Assembly (NCBI GenBank): GCA_022497155.1 | Contig: MU385797.1 | Location: forward strand, 46,379-110,378 | From: Whalleya microplaca | Taxonomy: Eukaryota; Ascomycota; Sordariomycetes; Xylariales; Xylariaceae | Direction: 5' to 3' | DNA: 64,000 nucleotides | Part shown: positions 1 to 13,600 of the stretch, in pieces | How the letters are laid out: each line of letters begins with the position of its first letter | Position numbering within the stretch: position 1 is the first letter of the stretch | Translations under genes and position numbers: made by a program | The notes under the pieces: generated by a model | Databases searched by the model: none | What the model saw: only the letters and a program-made list of their open reading frames with translations | Told to the model about the DNA's origin: nothing

Positions 1-1481
1 GGACCCTTAAGGCTTTTTAAGGGACGATTTTTCGCGTTCCGGCGGTAAGATTTCCGGTAGTGAGGGCTTTTTTAAGGAGCTTAACGATAATAAAGACTTT
101 CCCGAGGAGCCTGACGATATTATTATATTCGAGTAGCTTAAAAATAAGCCCGAAATTTATATTATAAAAAAAAAGAGGCGAAAAAACGGTAATTTTTTTA
201 ATAACGAAAATAAAAAAGAGCTCCCGGATAATAAGATGGAGAAATAGGCTCCGCTTTCCGAGATTCTCGATCCCGATTCCGGTAGTAAGTAGAAACCGGA
301 ATAAATTATCGAACTTTTAAAGCTTAATTTTAGTAAAAATAATTCTAGTGTTTTTTTATTTTTTTTTTTCCTATTTATTAAAAGCCCGGCTTTATTAAAC
401 TTCCGAGCTTATTAAATAATAGAGGTAATACTTTTTTCTAGGCTCCGATTATTCCTAAAAAAAGCTCCGGCATTAATAATTTTGTAATAACTTTTATACC
501 GTTTCCGATAATCTTTTTCGGTATTTTTAGCGTTATAACTCCGAGCTTTGCCGATACTCCTACCTGTAAAAAAAAAAGCATCCCGCGTTTTAGCGTTATT
601 TCTATTCTTCGCGCCGATTTTTATATTTGTTATATTTGTATTTTAAAATTTAGTAAGGTTGCGTTTTATAAATGTTTAAAAGTATTTCGGGATTCCCGTT
701 ATTATAAATACGGCTCGGGTTATTTTTGCCGTTTAAAATAAAATCTTTTAATTTTTTTTTAAGGAGTTTGGTAGGCTAATATAAGTTTTTATAGCCCTTT
801 TTAACTTTTTTATACCGCTTGCCGCTATATTTATTTATATAATATTACCGATTTTGCCGTAAGTTCCCTTAACGATTTTAAAACTAATAATATACTAATT
901 TTTTTATTTTTTATAGTGCTACCGGGTTTTTAATAAAAATCTTAGCGAGCTTATTATATATGTCTATAATAACGGTTTTATTTTTATTAGCGTTAATAAA
1001 AAGCTTTTCGTTATTAGCCCGGAGGTTTTTTCGATTTCCGTCCTTTAGTTTATTATAAGCTTTTACGCTTTTATAATTTCTAGCTTATCGGTTTTTTCGG
1101 TAGCTCGCTTTTTTATCGCTTTTATAGTTCCTAGCTTATTAGTTTTTTCGGAAATTTGCTTTACGAGCGCAATTTTTGCTTTAGCTGTTATTAGTTTGTC
1201 CGGCTTTATTTTTTCGGCTTTTTAATTAGAGAAAGATTGTTTAATTTGCGTTACGGAATTTCTAAAAAAGCTCGTAAATTTTTTAGTCTTAAATTAGGTT
1301 ATTTTTCCGGGTTTTATTATATATTAGGCTTTGCTTAATTAGTAAGGATTTTTTATTTTTATATTTTTTATTGGTAGGGTTTATAGGCTTAATTATTAGG
1401 GAACAAATTTGCGCTCGGTATTTTATTAGTTTTAAATTAAAACATAAATTTATTACTCGTTATTAAAGTAGTTTTTTTTTG
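1..1481. other. RIP-degraded AT-rich DNA, unassigned relic
   Basis: There is no intact reading frame. Composition is AT-rich with abundant TpA and few CpA/TpG, like the element to its right. A plus-strand frame near 600-740 spells a cysteine-dotted stretch that could be a repeat-encoded protein relic, but I could not place it in a family. The chromovirus to the right is inserted at the end of this DNA, so this stretch and the DNA starting at 8978 were once contiguous and may belong to one older element. Confidence 0.6.
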
Positions 1482-1486
1482 CTTTA

Positions 1487-1720
1487 TGTAACGGCGTGGC
1501 TTAAGTGGCTTAACTGTGTGGCTTATACACGTAATACGTACTAATAGATTAGGTTGGTAGGGAACGAAAGGCCCGTATACCTTAGGTAGGATACCCTGGT
1601 TATTTTTACCCACAACTGGTAGAGGAAAATCCCTTCCTTTCTTTCCTTACCTTTAATATTTTTTATAAATAATTAGGTAATAAGCAGCCTTACCTTTTCC
1701 ATTCCTTTTAGGCCGTAACA
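1487..1720 (+). repeat. 5' LTR of the chromovirus
   Basis: It begins TGTAACGG and ends GGCCGTAACA. The other LTR aligns base for base over 234 bp with mostly C/T and G/A differences, the pattern left by RIP. Confidence 0.93.
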
Positions 1721-4700
1721 TAATATTAAAAGTCAAATATATTTTATTGCTTAAAAAAGCCTCTATAATATCCCAAATCATTTATTTTAAAGAATCGTCG
1801 CGGATCGTTAATCGCCGATTATTGTTAAATTAGTGCTTACGCCGCAGGTATTACGCAATAAGTTAACCTATTTCCCTATATCCGTTTATTACGGACGCGT
1901 TACAAATTAGTAACATTATCCCGTCCTTACTTCACAAATTTAATATACCGTTTACTCCAAAAAAATGCTAGCAGGCTTAAAATAAAGCTGCGATAAAGGT
2001 ATAGTTCGACTATACTAATATTTACGCCGGTATTCCTAAAAAAGTAAAAATACTAAATAGTCTATTACGATAGAAATCGCGCACTATTACTACCGTTCGC
2101 TTTACATAACCGGCAGTATTTTTCTTTAGCCGCATTTTAGCAAATATAAACCCGGAATAAAAATAAAATAAGCGTAATACCTTCGAGAACTTTTACGTAT
2201 TATACCTAAATAAAATCCTAGCAAATACCCGATATAATATTTCAACCGATAGTTATATAAAAGATATACGGGAAAAAACTATCGGAATAACTCGTTTTTT
2301 TATTAAGAAAATACGGCATAATACGCCAGCTATTTATTTCAAACTTATTACAAAAATGGCATAATAAACCTGGCTTACCTGAAATAATTACTTTAAGTTC
2401 GAGGAATTTTAGCGTTACGTAAACAAAAATCCCGAAGCCATATATTAGGAATTTAAGTTTCGCGCGATCTTTATAGCAGCTAAAATAATGCAGGCAAATT
2501 AGCTACACAATATCGCGAAAGGCTTAAACATCAGCTTAAAACGACTATATAAATAGGTTACGGACTTAAGTATTACCTATAAAGACGCAATCCTCCCGGA
2601 AAAATTAGGCGCGAAAAGGGCTAAACGTTATATAACAATCGAAAACCCGAGGGATAATCCCTAACCGGTAGATCTAATAATTAAATAACCGATAATAAGA
2701 AAGCTATTATATAAGCTCGCGCAAAAAGAGCGAAAAATTTTAAATCTAAATATAGCAGTTATAGCCTTAGGTAAAAAACTACGCGGTACCTAAAAAAAAG
2801 CCACAATCGCTAAAAAACGAAAAAACCAAATATTACAAAAGCAAAATAAAGCGATTTATAACCGCGATACGGCTAGAAAAAAGTTACAGGCCCGTAAAAA
2901 TACCCCGCATTCGATAACGAGTAGCAGTAAAAAAAAAAAAACGGCAAAGTAGCAGATTTTCCGGTATAATATAATAAGAAAGCGCGAGATATAGTCAACT
3001 TCGAAATTTGGCACCGACTAGTAACTAATAAATTAGAAGTAAACATTAATTATTTCCGAAACGACTCGATAAAACGCGCGTATATTAAAAAACGTATAAA
3101 TAAAAAAGCAGTCTTTATATTAATATTTTACTTACGACCGATATATCTTAATCGCATTAAAACTAGCCGGTAATTATTAAATTATTTATATACCTAATAT
3201 AATAACCCTAATACTAAAAAAAAAAACAGTAGCCTTATTTAATAAATTATATATAAATAAAATATCCGACTACCTAACTTTTAAGAACCTTTTCGTAAAA
3301 TACGCAAGTAATAACGAAAAGCTACACTCGGAATAAAAAATAGAATTTAAGCGTAAACTTATTACCGAACTTTAGCACGCGTTAGTAACCTTATTTATTA
3401 ACCCTATAATAAATTTCGAAACCTATACGCGTCGCGCTTAAAAATTAAATCTTATTTTCAAACAAATATCGGCAAAAACGCGCTCGGCCCCAGCTACTAA
3501 ATTAGATAAACGACCCCGCAATAGTCGCGAAAGAAGTAACTAATATAATACTTTATAACGAAATACTTTAACATACGGTACCGCTAAAATCCCGACCACT
3601 AAAATTAAAGCAAAAATTACTCGAGCTGCTGCCGCATAAAAAAACTTCTTCTTTAAAAAATATAATAAGCCGACCGATAATAAGCTTGTTAAGCTAATTT
3701 AAAAAAACCGTTACTTTATCTATCGATTAACCGCCTATATTACCTCCCGCTACCTTAAAAAACAGAGAAAGTCCGATTAAGTCGCCGCTATTATTATAAA
3801 AATATCTGGCTAAAACCTAAAATCAAACCTAAAAAAACTAAAAAAAAACTTTAATATAAAATCGGAATCGGAAAACTAGTAACCTTAGGAAATATTAACT
3901 TCCTCCCAGAAAAAATGTTAGCTTTAGTAAAAGATATTTAGAAAATATTATATAATTTCTTAAATAGGTATTTAAGGGGCGACCCTTTAACCGTAGTTTA
4001 TATTATAATTAATAACGGATATTCTTTAACTACTTTTTTTATTTTAATTAATACGGAAGCAAATAGTTATATTTTTATAAATGTAAAATTCGCGAGACAG
4101 ATAATAAAACTCCTAAAACCCTATAAAATTACTGGGTTTTATCCGCAATAAATCGGCAAATTCGATAATAAAACTACCTAAATAATTAATATAACTTTAA
4201 TCGCTAACTTAATAATTTAAAGTAAAGATTTCTTAAGTACTCCTTTTTTAGTAATCGATATAAAATAAAACCTAATCTTAAGGAAAAAATAGTTCTAAAA
4301 ATATAATATATAGGTAGACCTTAAGTAATATCGCCTACTGTTTCTTTCCGATTAGCCGAAAAGCGAGATCTAATTTATATATATTCTATTAAATAAAGCC
4401 AAAAAATTACTACAAAACCTTATATATTAAAAAAACACTAATAAACGTAACGAAAGGTTCGCTAAAAAAAACTAACGCCGGCAAGCAAAAAATAAAAGCA
4501 AATAAAAAAAAAAGAAAAAAATACCGGGCAAATCGCTTTCGCCTTTATTAGCTGAGATACGGCAGCGAATTTCAGAATTAAAGGATATAAAGCGTATTCG
4601 GGATAAGCGAGTAGCTATAATAAAGTCCCCGGGGGACTAAAAAAATAAGAAATTTCTAATAAGCCGACCCGCACTATTACGATAGCGTCTTAAAGCTATA

Positions 4701-6066
4701 TTAAAAGTTTTTTACCCTATTGCCGATATAGGTATAGGCTAGGACCAGGGTTTTTATTATATAAATAAAAAATTATACTAATAAGAAGACCTTTTCTTAC
4801 GTCCCGAAAGTGCCGAAAAGGGATATAAACGTAAACGCGTAGCTAACGAAAGGGACCTACCGTTTCGAGATAATTAGGGTACTTATAAACTTAAGTAAAA
4901 CGTATTCGGTTAATATAAGTACCGTATAAATATAGCTATAGTTTTGGCCGAGCCCTTTCTCGAAATAGCTAGAGAAATTTACATAAATATAATAAGTTTA
5001 TATAAAATTGACCGATTTATTAAAAATAAGCGTAAAGCCACCGATCCCTTATATGTTAATACTAGAAAACTTCGAAAACAAGCTAAAAAAGTAGTGCCAG
5101 AATATTATTACGAGATATTAAAAATATTTAGTAAGGTCGAATCTAATACGCTATTACCCTATTGTCTTAATAATCACTTAATTAAATTAAAACCTAAAGT
5201 AATACCTAATAACCTAAGGTATAGTTTATTATATAAAATATCTGTAGAAAAGCTAGAAAAGTGTCGGAAATATATTATTAAAAATTTGTATAAAAGCTTT
5301 ATAAAATCTAACGCGGCATTATAAACTACGCCTATACTATTTGCCGTTAAATAAAATAAAAGCCTTCGGTTTTATATAGATTATTAAAAGCTAAATAAAA
5401 TTATAATTAAAGATAGGTATCCGCTACCTCTTATTAAAGAAATATTAGCATAAATTTCTAAGGCTAAAATATTTACTAAAATTAATATCCGATAAGCTTT
5501 TTATAAAATCCGAATAAACCCCGATAGTAAAGACCTTATTACTTTCCGCACTTAATACGGCATATATAAATTCAAGGTATTACCTTTCGGCTTAACTAAT
5601 AGTTTAACTACTTTTTAACGATATATTAACGATATATTAATAGGATATCTCAATAAGTTTTATTTAATATATATCGACAATATACTAATTTATTCCGAAA
5701 ACGAGAAATAATATTAGGAATATATTATAAAGGTATTACGTAAATTAAAGGCTATCGGCCTTTAGGTAGACCTTAAAAAGTGTAAGTTTTACGTTATAAG
5801 TATTAAATTTCTCGGTTTTATTATTAGCACTAAAGGCATTACGGTAAACCCCGATAAAGTGGCTATTATTTAAAATTAGCAGTAACTAGATAGCGTACAC
5901 GGTATATAATCCTTCCTGAAATTCTATAATTTCTATCGCAAGTTTATCGAAAAGTACGGACGTATCGCACGCCCCCTAACAAATTTTATATAAAAAAATG
6001 TACCCTTCTTATAGACAAACGAGTGTAAAGCCGCGTTTGTTAAGCTAAAGGAGAAATTACTAACTG

Positions 6067-6313
6067 CACCCATTGTCACGGGAACTGGCTATGGTGGTGA
6101 TAGGTCACACCTTTTGCTCAATTAATATGATGTAACAAAGCTGGAGATCTAAAACTACGGGAGGTGCGCAGGTATTTTGTATGGTGGCTACCCCACCTTA
6201 CCTAAGCAGCTGCGAAGTCCGTGCATTGATTCCAGGCGATTCCAGGCTTTGTTACCCTAGGCCAGGATCAGGCCAATCAGGTCAGGTGGATCCATGACAT
6301 CATGACACCCATT
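6067..6313. mobile_element. 231-bp short insertion (MITE-like) with 8-bp target duplication inside the chromovirus
   Basis: The duplication CACCCATT occurs at 6067-6074 and 6306-6313. Between them (6075-6305) is sequence of normal base composition, unlike the AT-rich host element. Removing the insert rejoins the pol reading frame (TAPI/LTHFSFDKETRLEI), which is the region just after reverse transcriptase. An 8-bp duplication is typical of hAT transposons. Terminal inverted repeats are weak (GTCACGG at one end, GTCATGG just inside the other), so the family is uncertain. It has no coding capacity. Confidence 0.75.
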
Positions 6314-8738
6314 CTGACACATTTCTCGTTCGATAAGGAAACTCGTCTCGAGATTAACATATCGGATAACGTCTGTACTAAGGTTCTACTATAGAAAATT
6401 AATAAGCATTCCCCCTAGTATCTAGTCGCCTATTACTCCAAGACTATATATAGCGTTAAATATAATTATAATATATATAATAAAAAGCTAATAATAGTAG
6501 TCCAAACGTTACGTTATTAGCGCGCTAAGCTAATAGGGTTATAATATCCTTATCCTTTCGAAATTATTACTAACTACTAAGTTTTAATTTATTTCGGAAC
6601 TAAAAAACTATTAAATCTTTGCTAAGCCGGCTAAGCTAAAATACTCTCGTAATATAATTTCATTATCTCATACCGGCTAGAAAGAAAGAATATCCTTATA
6701 AACGCCTTATCTCGTAAATCAGAAAATTTAAAAACGCAAAAAACTAAATAAAAAGCGTATCGATACGTACGAATATTTAAACCCGCCGCTATACATTATA
6801 AAACAATCTTTATACCATTAAATAACGATATAAACATACCCGCAATCAATATAATTAAAAAAATAATAAACCTAATAGTACTTAATAAAAGAGTCGAGCC
6901 CTTTATAAAGTTAGACATACTTTTAATTAACGAATTATTATAAGCTAACCGGACTAGCTGTAACCTTAACGTATAACGTACCTAAGCTTAAATAAACCCG
7001 ACCAAAGGATAGACCATATTAAAGGGCTTATTATTATTTAAGAGGCAACTTATAATACCCGATTAAAATAACCTGTATATAAAAATAATTAAAAAAGCTT
7101 ATATACGTATTATTATTGCCTACTTAAAGCGGAATAAAACGTAACGTATTGTTACTAACTGCTATTAATAGCCCCGAATAGCTAGAGATATCGACCGTTA
7201 TATCGCTAACTATTTAATCTGCCGATCCTTTAAAAACCCCCGTAATAAAATCCCGGGATTACTAAAGCTATTGCCGGTACCTTATTATATTTAAAAATAC
7301 TTTATAGTAGACTTTAAAAACATACCTAAAAATAAGCATAAATATAATAACGTTTTAGCCATAATTTGCCGACTAAATAAGCGAGTATAAACAATCCTTT
7401 ATATATAATATATAATTATAAAAAATGCTATATATATATATTACTATAAACTCTTAAGAATATTCGGCTTACCTTATAGCGTTATTAGTAATTACGGACC
7501 GTAATTCATTTCCGATTTTATAAATAAAATGTCCCGTATGTTTGACATATAATAGAAATTATTATCTTTAAGCTACTCCCAGACAATAGAATAAGCTAAA
7601 ATTATGCATCAAATCTTAGATATATACTTGCGGCCGTTTATTAGCTATTTCTAAAATAACTAGTCTAAAACGTTCCCAGCTTTAGATATAGTACAGGCTA
7701 ATACTATTTATAATTTAATTAGTTTCGAGCTACACGAGATAAAAATAGGATTTAAAATGCCTATACTTTTTGACTAAAAAAGCCGGATTACTAAATTTAA
7801 AAATATGTCCCCCCGTAAGCGACTATTTCGAAAGGAGGCCTAAAAAACTATAAAAACGATTTAGGGATATATAAACTACGCGAGATCCCTAATAAATAAA
7901 ACATAAGCCAGGATAACGGAATAAACTAATAGGCACCGACAAAAGCCTAACTTCGGTATCGGCAATTATATATTTATTATTAAGAAGGTCTAATCTACTA
8001 ATAGGCCTAATAATAAGCTAGATTTTTTTTTAACCCGTTAATATTATAAAATTACTTAATAAATCGGTTACTTATATTAGCTAAAGGTCCCGGATAGGTA
8101 GCACGCGGGGGACATATTCCACGCAAACCGTTTATAAAAATACCCAAATAACCCCTTGCCGAGCCAAAAAGCCGAAAATCCTCCCGGGAAACTAATTAAT
8201 AGCGAAAAAGAATAAATAGTAAATAAGATCCTTTTATCCCAGCTATATTATAGCAAATTACGATACCAAATCTAATAGTAAAAATGGGATCTAAATCTTA
8301 CATAATATAACGCGGAATTATTCAAAAACTTACCTAATAAATTATAAGAGTTTTATAAATTATACCCCGATATACTAGAACCACCGATAAAACTAGCGGA
8401 CTAAAAGAAAGCATACGCTAATAAAACAAACAATCCGCTTTATTTAAACGATAATAAGCCGGCAATAAAAAAGTCCGTTATAAAAAAAAAGAAAGGCTAT
8501 AAACGCCGTATATAAAACCCGCAATTAGAAATCAAACAGTTAACGTAGTTATATAAAACAACAACAGTTATAATATAAATTAAGGGCCTATAGCGTAACC
8601 GTTTAAAATAAATCTAAAGGCACCCCTCCTTTACTTAAAAAGTAATCGCTACCCAGGTCCGCCTATATATATAATAAAAGTCCTACGTTCGATTCTAATT
8701 ATAACTCGGGACAAGTCATTTTTTTAAGGGGGGGGTAA

Positions 8739-8972
8739 TATAACGGTATAGCTTAAATGGCTTAACTATATAGCTTATACACGTAATACGTACTAATAAA
8801 TTAGGTTAGTAGAAAACGAAAGGCCCGTATATCTTGGGTGGGATATCCTGGTTATTTCTACCTACAGCTGGTAGAGAAAAATCCCTTCCTTTCTTTCCTC
8901 ACCTTTAATATTTTTCATAGATAATTAGGTAATAAGCAGCCTTACCTCTTCCATTCCTTTCAGGCCGTGACA
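8739..8972 (+). repeat. 3' LTR of the chromovirus
   Basis: It begins TATAACGG (TG changed to TA by RIP) and ends GGCCGTGACA, followed by the CTTTA duplication. A polypurine tract lies immediately upstream. Confidence 0.93.
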
Positions 8973-10374
8973 CTTTATCCTTTTTATAAGAGCTTGTAAG
9001 ATTATTAAATATATAAGCTTAAATTAAGCTTATTTTTTATGTTCCCTAACGATTTATAATTATAGCTTTACTATTTTAAAGGTTTAATAAAGTTTTAAAA
9101 TATTCGAATGCTTATTTAAAAAGCCTTTTAATAAGTTTATTTGTTAGTATTTAATCTATAGCTAAATAAGTTATTTCGAAGCTTCCTTTAATATGTTTTT
9201 AACGAAGTTATATATTTTAAATATCGATATAATAAAGCCTGGTATTAATCTTAAGTCTTTTTTTAGTAATAAGTTTAATTGCTTGTTAATTATTATAAAA
9301 AATCCTTTATAACTTTCTAAAATCTAGGGTAATATTTTAGAATAACTGTTTTAAAATTATACTTTCTTTAGCTATATATTTAAGAGTTATAACTTTAGCT
9401 TTAGTTATTGAGGTAAATATAGTACTTTGTCTAATAGTCTTTTATATAATAGTACTCCCGAAAAGGGATATAATATACCTATAAAAAAATCTTCGAGATT
9501 CTATATTATTTATAAAAAAAGTATTACCTATAATAATTAAAGCTTATTTTTTAGAACTCTTATTTTTATACTTAATGCTTAAAAAGCGTATAGCGTATAA
9601 ATAACGGATTACCTAATTTATTGCTGCTATATATTTTAAGCTTAGGTTAATAAAGAAATAGGAGAGCTATATTATTATATAAGCTATATTAAGGCGTATT
9701 ATAATTGCGATATATAAAATCGATTTTATACGTTTTTAGTATTTTTTAATTTGTTTTTTCGAAATTTGCCCTTTATGTTTAAAAAATTCGGCGTATAGTA
9801 AAAAGATCGCTAAAAACTAATTATTATTAGTTAGATTAAAATATAAGGTAATTTTATCGATATAAGAATTATAGAATAGAATAATCGACTTTTGCTATCG
9901 ATCTCTTAATATTCTAATCTTTAAATACCAGAAGATTTTTTTTTATTTCTTAATCTTATATATCTTTTTTATAGCTGTAATTAATTTAATAGTTTTTATT
10001 TAATACTAACGCTTAAATAGTAATAAAAAATTGTCTATATAAAAAATTACGAAGATTTTTTTCCCTTTTATATAAAAAAGGTAAAGTTTTTTAAAGGAAA
10101 TAATAAGGCCTAATATCTTAAAAATAATAGCGAATTTATTATATTATAATAGGGGTAATTTTTTTAAGCTATATAAAACTTATAAAATTTTAACGCATTT
10201 TTTATTAATTTTAAAGCTGTTAGGAAGTTTATATGCTATAGGTTTTAATTTATTGCGTAAGGTATTTAAAAACGCGCTTTTAACGTTATATTAAAAAACT
10301 TTAAAATTGAATTTTATAGCAAACGTTATTATTAGCTTAAAAGATTTTGCTATAAGCGTAATAGCGTATATATT

Positions 10375-10600
10375 GTCTTGGGACAAGGTGTCAGGGTAAA
10401 GGAGGTGCCACTTCATGGCTTAACTGATCGGAGGTAATCAAGGCGATGAAACAAAAGAGTCACTTATAACGGCGATTGATCGAAAGGAGAGATGTGTCTA
10501 TTGTCCGCGACGAGGCCGTCTAAGCTGTATATGTTCTATCTGAGAGTAAAAGGAAAAGACAAGCGATATATATGTGCCACAGCACACTAGCCCCATAACA
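10375..10600. mobile_element. Short insertion, possible solo LTR, inside the Copia relic
   Basis: A 226-bp block of normal composition interrupts AT-rich Copia sequence. ATATT occurs on both sides (10370-10374, 10601-10605), which fits a 5-bp target duplication, but AT-rich context weakens this. Its first 28 bases (TGTCTTGGGACAAGG...) match, in reverse complement, the end of the degraded element at 63286 (TGTCTTAAGACAGGG...). It is therefore probably a solo LTR of that family. No reading frame is present. Confidence 0.6.
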
Positions 10601-13600
10601 ATATTTTAAATTATTCCTTTTTTTTAAAAATCCCCGCGTATTATTATTTTAGCTTTATAAAATTTCAGATATTTATCTTTATTAAATTTATAAATAAACA
10701 CTTATTTTAGGGGTAATAAATAGTATTTAATACGTTTTTAATTAATAACCTTCCAAGCTTTTAGGCGTAAAAAATTCTTAATTTTTTTTTTAGCGTTTTC
10801 TTTAAAACGATCTTTTAAAAGGTAAATATTAAAATCCCTTTAAATTTTCGGGAAAGCTTTAAAAAAATCATTTCGGTATACGCGTAATTTATTTAATATA
10901 GCTCTTAAACGATCCGCCTTATTCTGGTATATTATTATTACGATTACTATATATAGTATCTTATATTACCGATTTTTTTTTTAAATAGCCTATAGTTAAT
11001 TAAATATATAAATATTTAAAAAATTTAATTAGTTTGGTTTATTAAATAAAACGATCTTGTTATCCTTATAAAATAATATAATAAAGGCTATAAATTTTTA
11101 CCTTTTATTTTTAGTGTTTTAATTAAGATTTTCGGGGTTTTTATTTTTTATCCGCCTGCTTTTTTTTATAGCAGATAGGTAGATCTTTCGATTTCGTTTT
11201 TTTAATATTAAGTAATTACCGGCTTACTATTAAATTTCGTGCTAGCGATTTATATCGTTCTTCGGCTGTTTGCTTAATTTTTAACAATTACGCGAGTTTT
11301 TAATACCGAGCTTCTCGGCAGAATATATCTCCCTTAAAAACTAAAAATTTTTACTACTTATTAGTAATCGAACGACGATTGTCGATTCGGTATTATTATA
11401 ATTTTTTATACTTATTTCGGTATTTATTTTTTAGCTAAAGCCTAGCTATAAAACTTATTTAAAATTAAACTCTAGGGTTTTACGGGAAGTTAAAAGTTTA
11501 TACGGCTAATTTTCGGTAAGATTATTTTTTGGTAGCTTAATAATAATTAAACTACTAACGATTTTTTTAGGCGCGCTTACCCCTAACTTTTAACTTTATA
11601 TTTTTTTTAAAATTTCGGGTTTTATAGTAAGCTTGTTTTTTATTTAGTTGATTTAATTAAATCCCGACTTTATTCCTAGGAGTTTAAAGCTTTTTTATAT
11701 ATTTAATGCTTTTATAATTTATAATAACTATTTAATACTTTTTATTTCTATTAGTTTATCGGCGAGAGCTTAAGGTATTAGAAACTTTTATTTTTTTTAC
11801 TCTAATAAATAATATAGATTTTTATCGAACCGAATGTTTCTTATAATAATTATTTAATTTAAGCTCGGGATTTAGATATAGTATATATTAAAAGCCTTAT
11901 AGCTAATTAAATATCCGATATATCCCTTAAATTCGATCTTAAATAATTTTTTATTTTTTCCGGCCGCACGTTTTATTTTAAACGGGTAAGCTCGATAGTT
12001 ATAAGCGTATATACTATTTTAATTAGGCTGTAAATTGCTCGTTAGCGCTTATACGATCGTTAGGTTATATTACTTAAAATACTGCCTAAATTATAAATTA
12101 AGTATCTCGTAAAAGGTACGTAAAACTTTATTTTAAAATAATAAAATATTATATAAATAGGCTGCGGCTTATACGCTTTTTAGCTAAAGCTTTTAAAAGA
12201 GCCTAATTTTTATTTTTATCTTAATTAATTTATTAATAATTTTTTAACCAGCTTGCTCGCTACCTTTTATAAATTCTTTAGTATATAATAAGGGAAACTT
12301 AAAATCTATTTCTTTTTTTTAGGCTTAAAGCTAATAAATAATATATTCCTTAAGTTTAATTATAGCTTTTTCGTTATCGCTATAAATCTTATAGATCGGT
12401 ACTTTATACTACTTATAGATTTTAATTTTGAATTACCGCAAAGTCCCGAAAATATATAGCTAAGTTTTACTTTTTAGCGGGATAGTAAAGATTATTTTGT
12501 TATATTTATTTTTTATTATAAATGTTTATTCCGATTTTTCGTACCTTTTTTTAAAGTCGAAAAAATCTTATAAGATCTTTTAGAAAGAACGGGATAAAAA
12601 ATGTTTTAATTGGCGTTATAATATTACCTAACGAGCGTAAGTTATAGCGTAATAAGGATATTTTATTCGTTTTATGCCGTTAATTTTTATATTCCGTATA
12701 TTTATTACTAAAACTCTTAGCGCTACTAGTTTTAAATAATCTAACCGAATATGTTATAAAGTTTTAGAATCTTTTTTCGGGCGCGCGGGATCTCTAGAAG
12801 GTTTTTATAGCCTGTTTTTCTTTATTATAAAAAAAGCTAATACTTTTATTACGCTTTATTTAATTTTTTTAAATAAGGTGGCACTAATTATTATAAGCTC
12901 GTTATAATATAAGGAAAGCTTATTATATTTAATAAAAACTAAGTTATATTTTCGAAAGTGTTTTTTAAATATAATATTATAATCTATAATACCGTACCGT
13001 AATAAGTAATCGAATCTATAATATTAAATCTTTATATCCCTTAAGTAAACTTCCGAAATAATATTTATATAAAAATTTTTAATAAATATTACGTTAATAA
13101 GCTTAAGATTTTAAGACTTTTTTCTTTCCTTAACCTAAAAAATTTTAAAGAAGATCCTTTTATTTTGTCTAGTAATAAAAAAACTCGAAATACCTGCTTC
13201 CATTACTTTATTATTTTAAGCAGAACGGAAGCTTTTTAGGACTATTAATACCGCGCTATTAACTAAATAAAAAGCTTTATAGTTATCGACAATAATATAT
13301 TTCGAGAGTGGATATTTTTTAAATTTTATCGTGATATAAAAGCCCGGTAATCCTTTAAATTTAAGATTTTTAATAGGGTCGATTACTATTTTTATAAAAC
13401 GGTTAAGGATTATTAAATTTTGGGATTTTTTTTAGGCTTTTAACCCTTTCGATTACCCCTATTTTATAAGCCTTATTTTATTTGCTATCCCTAAAAGTAA
13501 ATCTTATTTGTTAGGTTTTTTTACCTAGGGAGCTTAAAGCGTTTCTTAATCTCGGCTATATAAGACTTCTTCGGGATATTAATAGTTTTATCGCTTTTTT

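Larger units (their letters stand above)
1487..8972 (+). mobile_element. Ty3/Gypsy chromovirus LTR retrotransposon, complete but killed by RIP
   Basis: Two 234-bp LTRs (1487-1720, 8739-8972) bound a 7.0-kb interior, flanked by perfect 5-bp duplications CTTTA (1482-1486, 8973-8977). Domains lie in the order expected for Gypsy on the plus strand. A gag zinc knuckle sits near 3709-3756 with its Cys and His codons changed to Tyr. Reverse transcriptase follows at about 5341-5700 (FAVK...LRFYIDY, then YIDNILIYS). Integrase spans about 6900-7800 (relic of YHPQTDGQAE near 7565-7625), and a C-terminal chromodomain-like block lies at about 8215-8400 (RYQI..KWDLN.T*YNAELF). A polypurine tract AAGGGGGGGGTAA (8726-8738) touches the 3' LTR. 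Stops occur throughout. The longest surviving frame, 126 codons at 4944-5324, is the stretch between protease and reverse transcriptase and is not a gene. Confidence 0.93.

Noticed and set aside
4944..5324. 126-codon open frame in the left AT-rich block
   Set aside because: Its protein (VPEYYYEILKIFSKVES...) is the pre-reverse-transcriptase part of Gypsy pol that happened to escape stops; it is part of the dead chromovirus.
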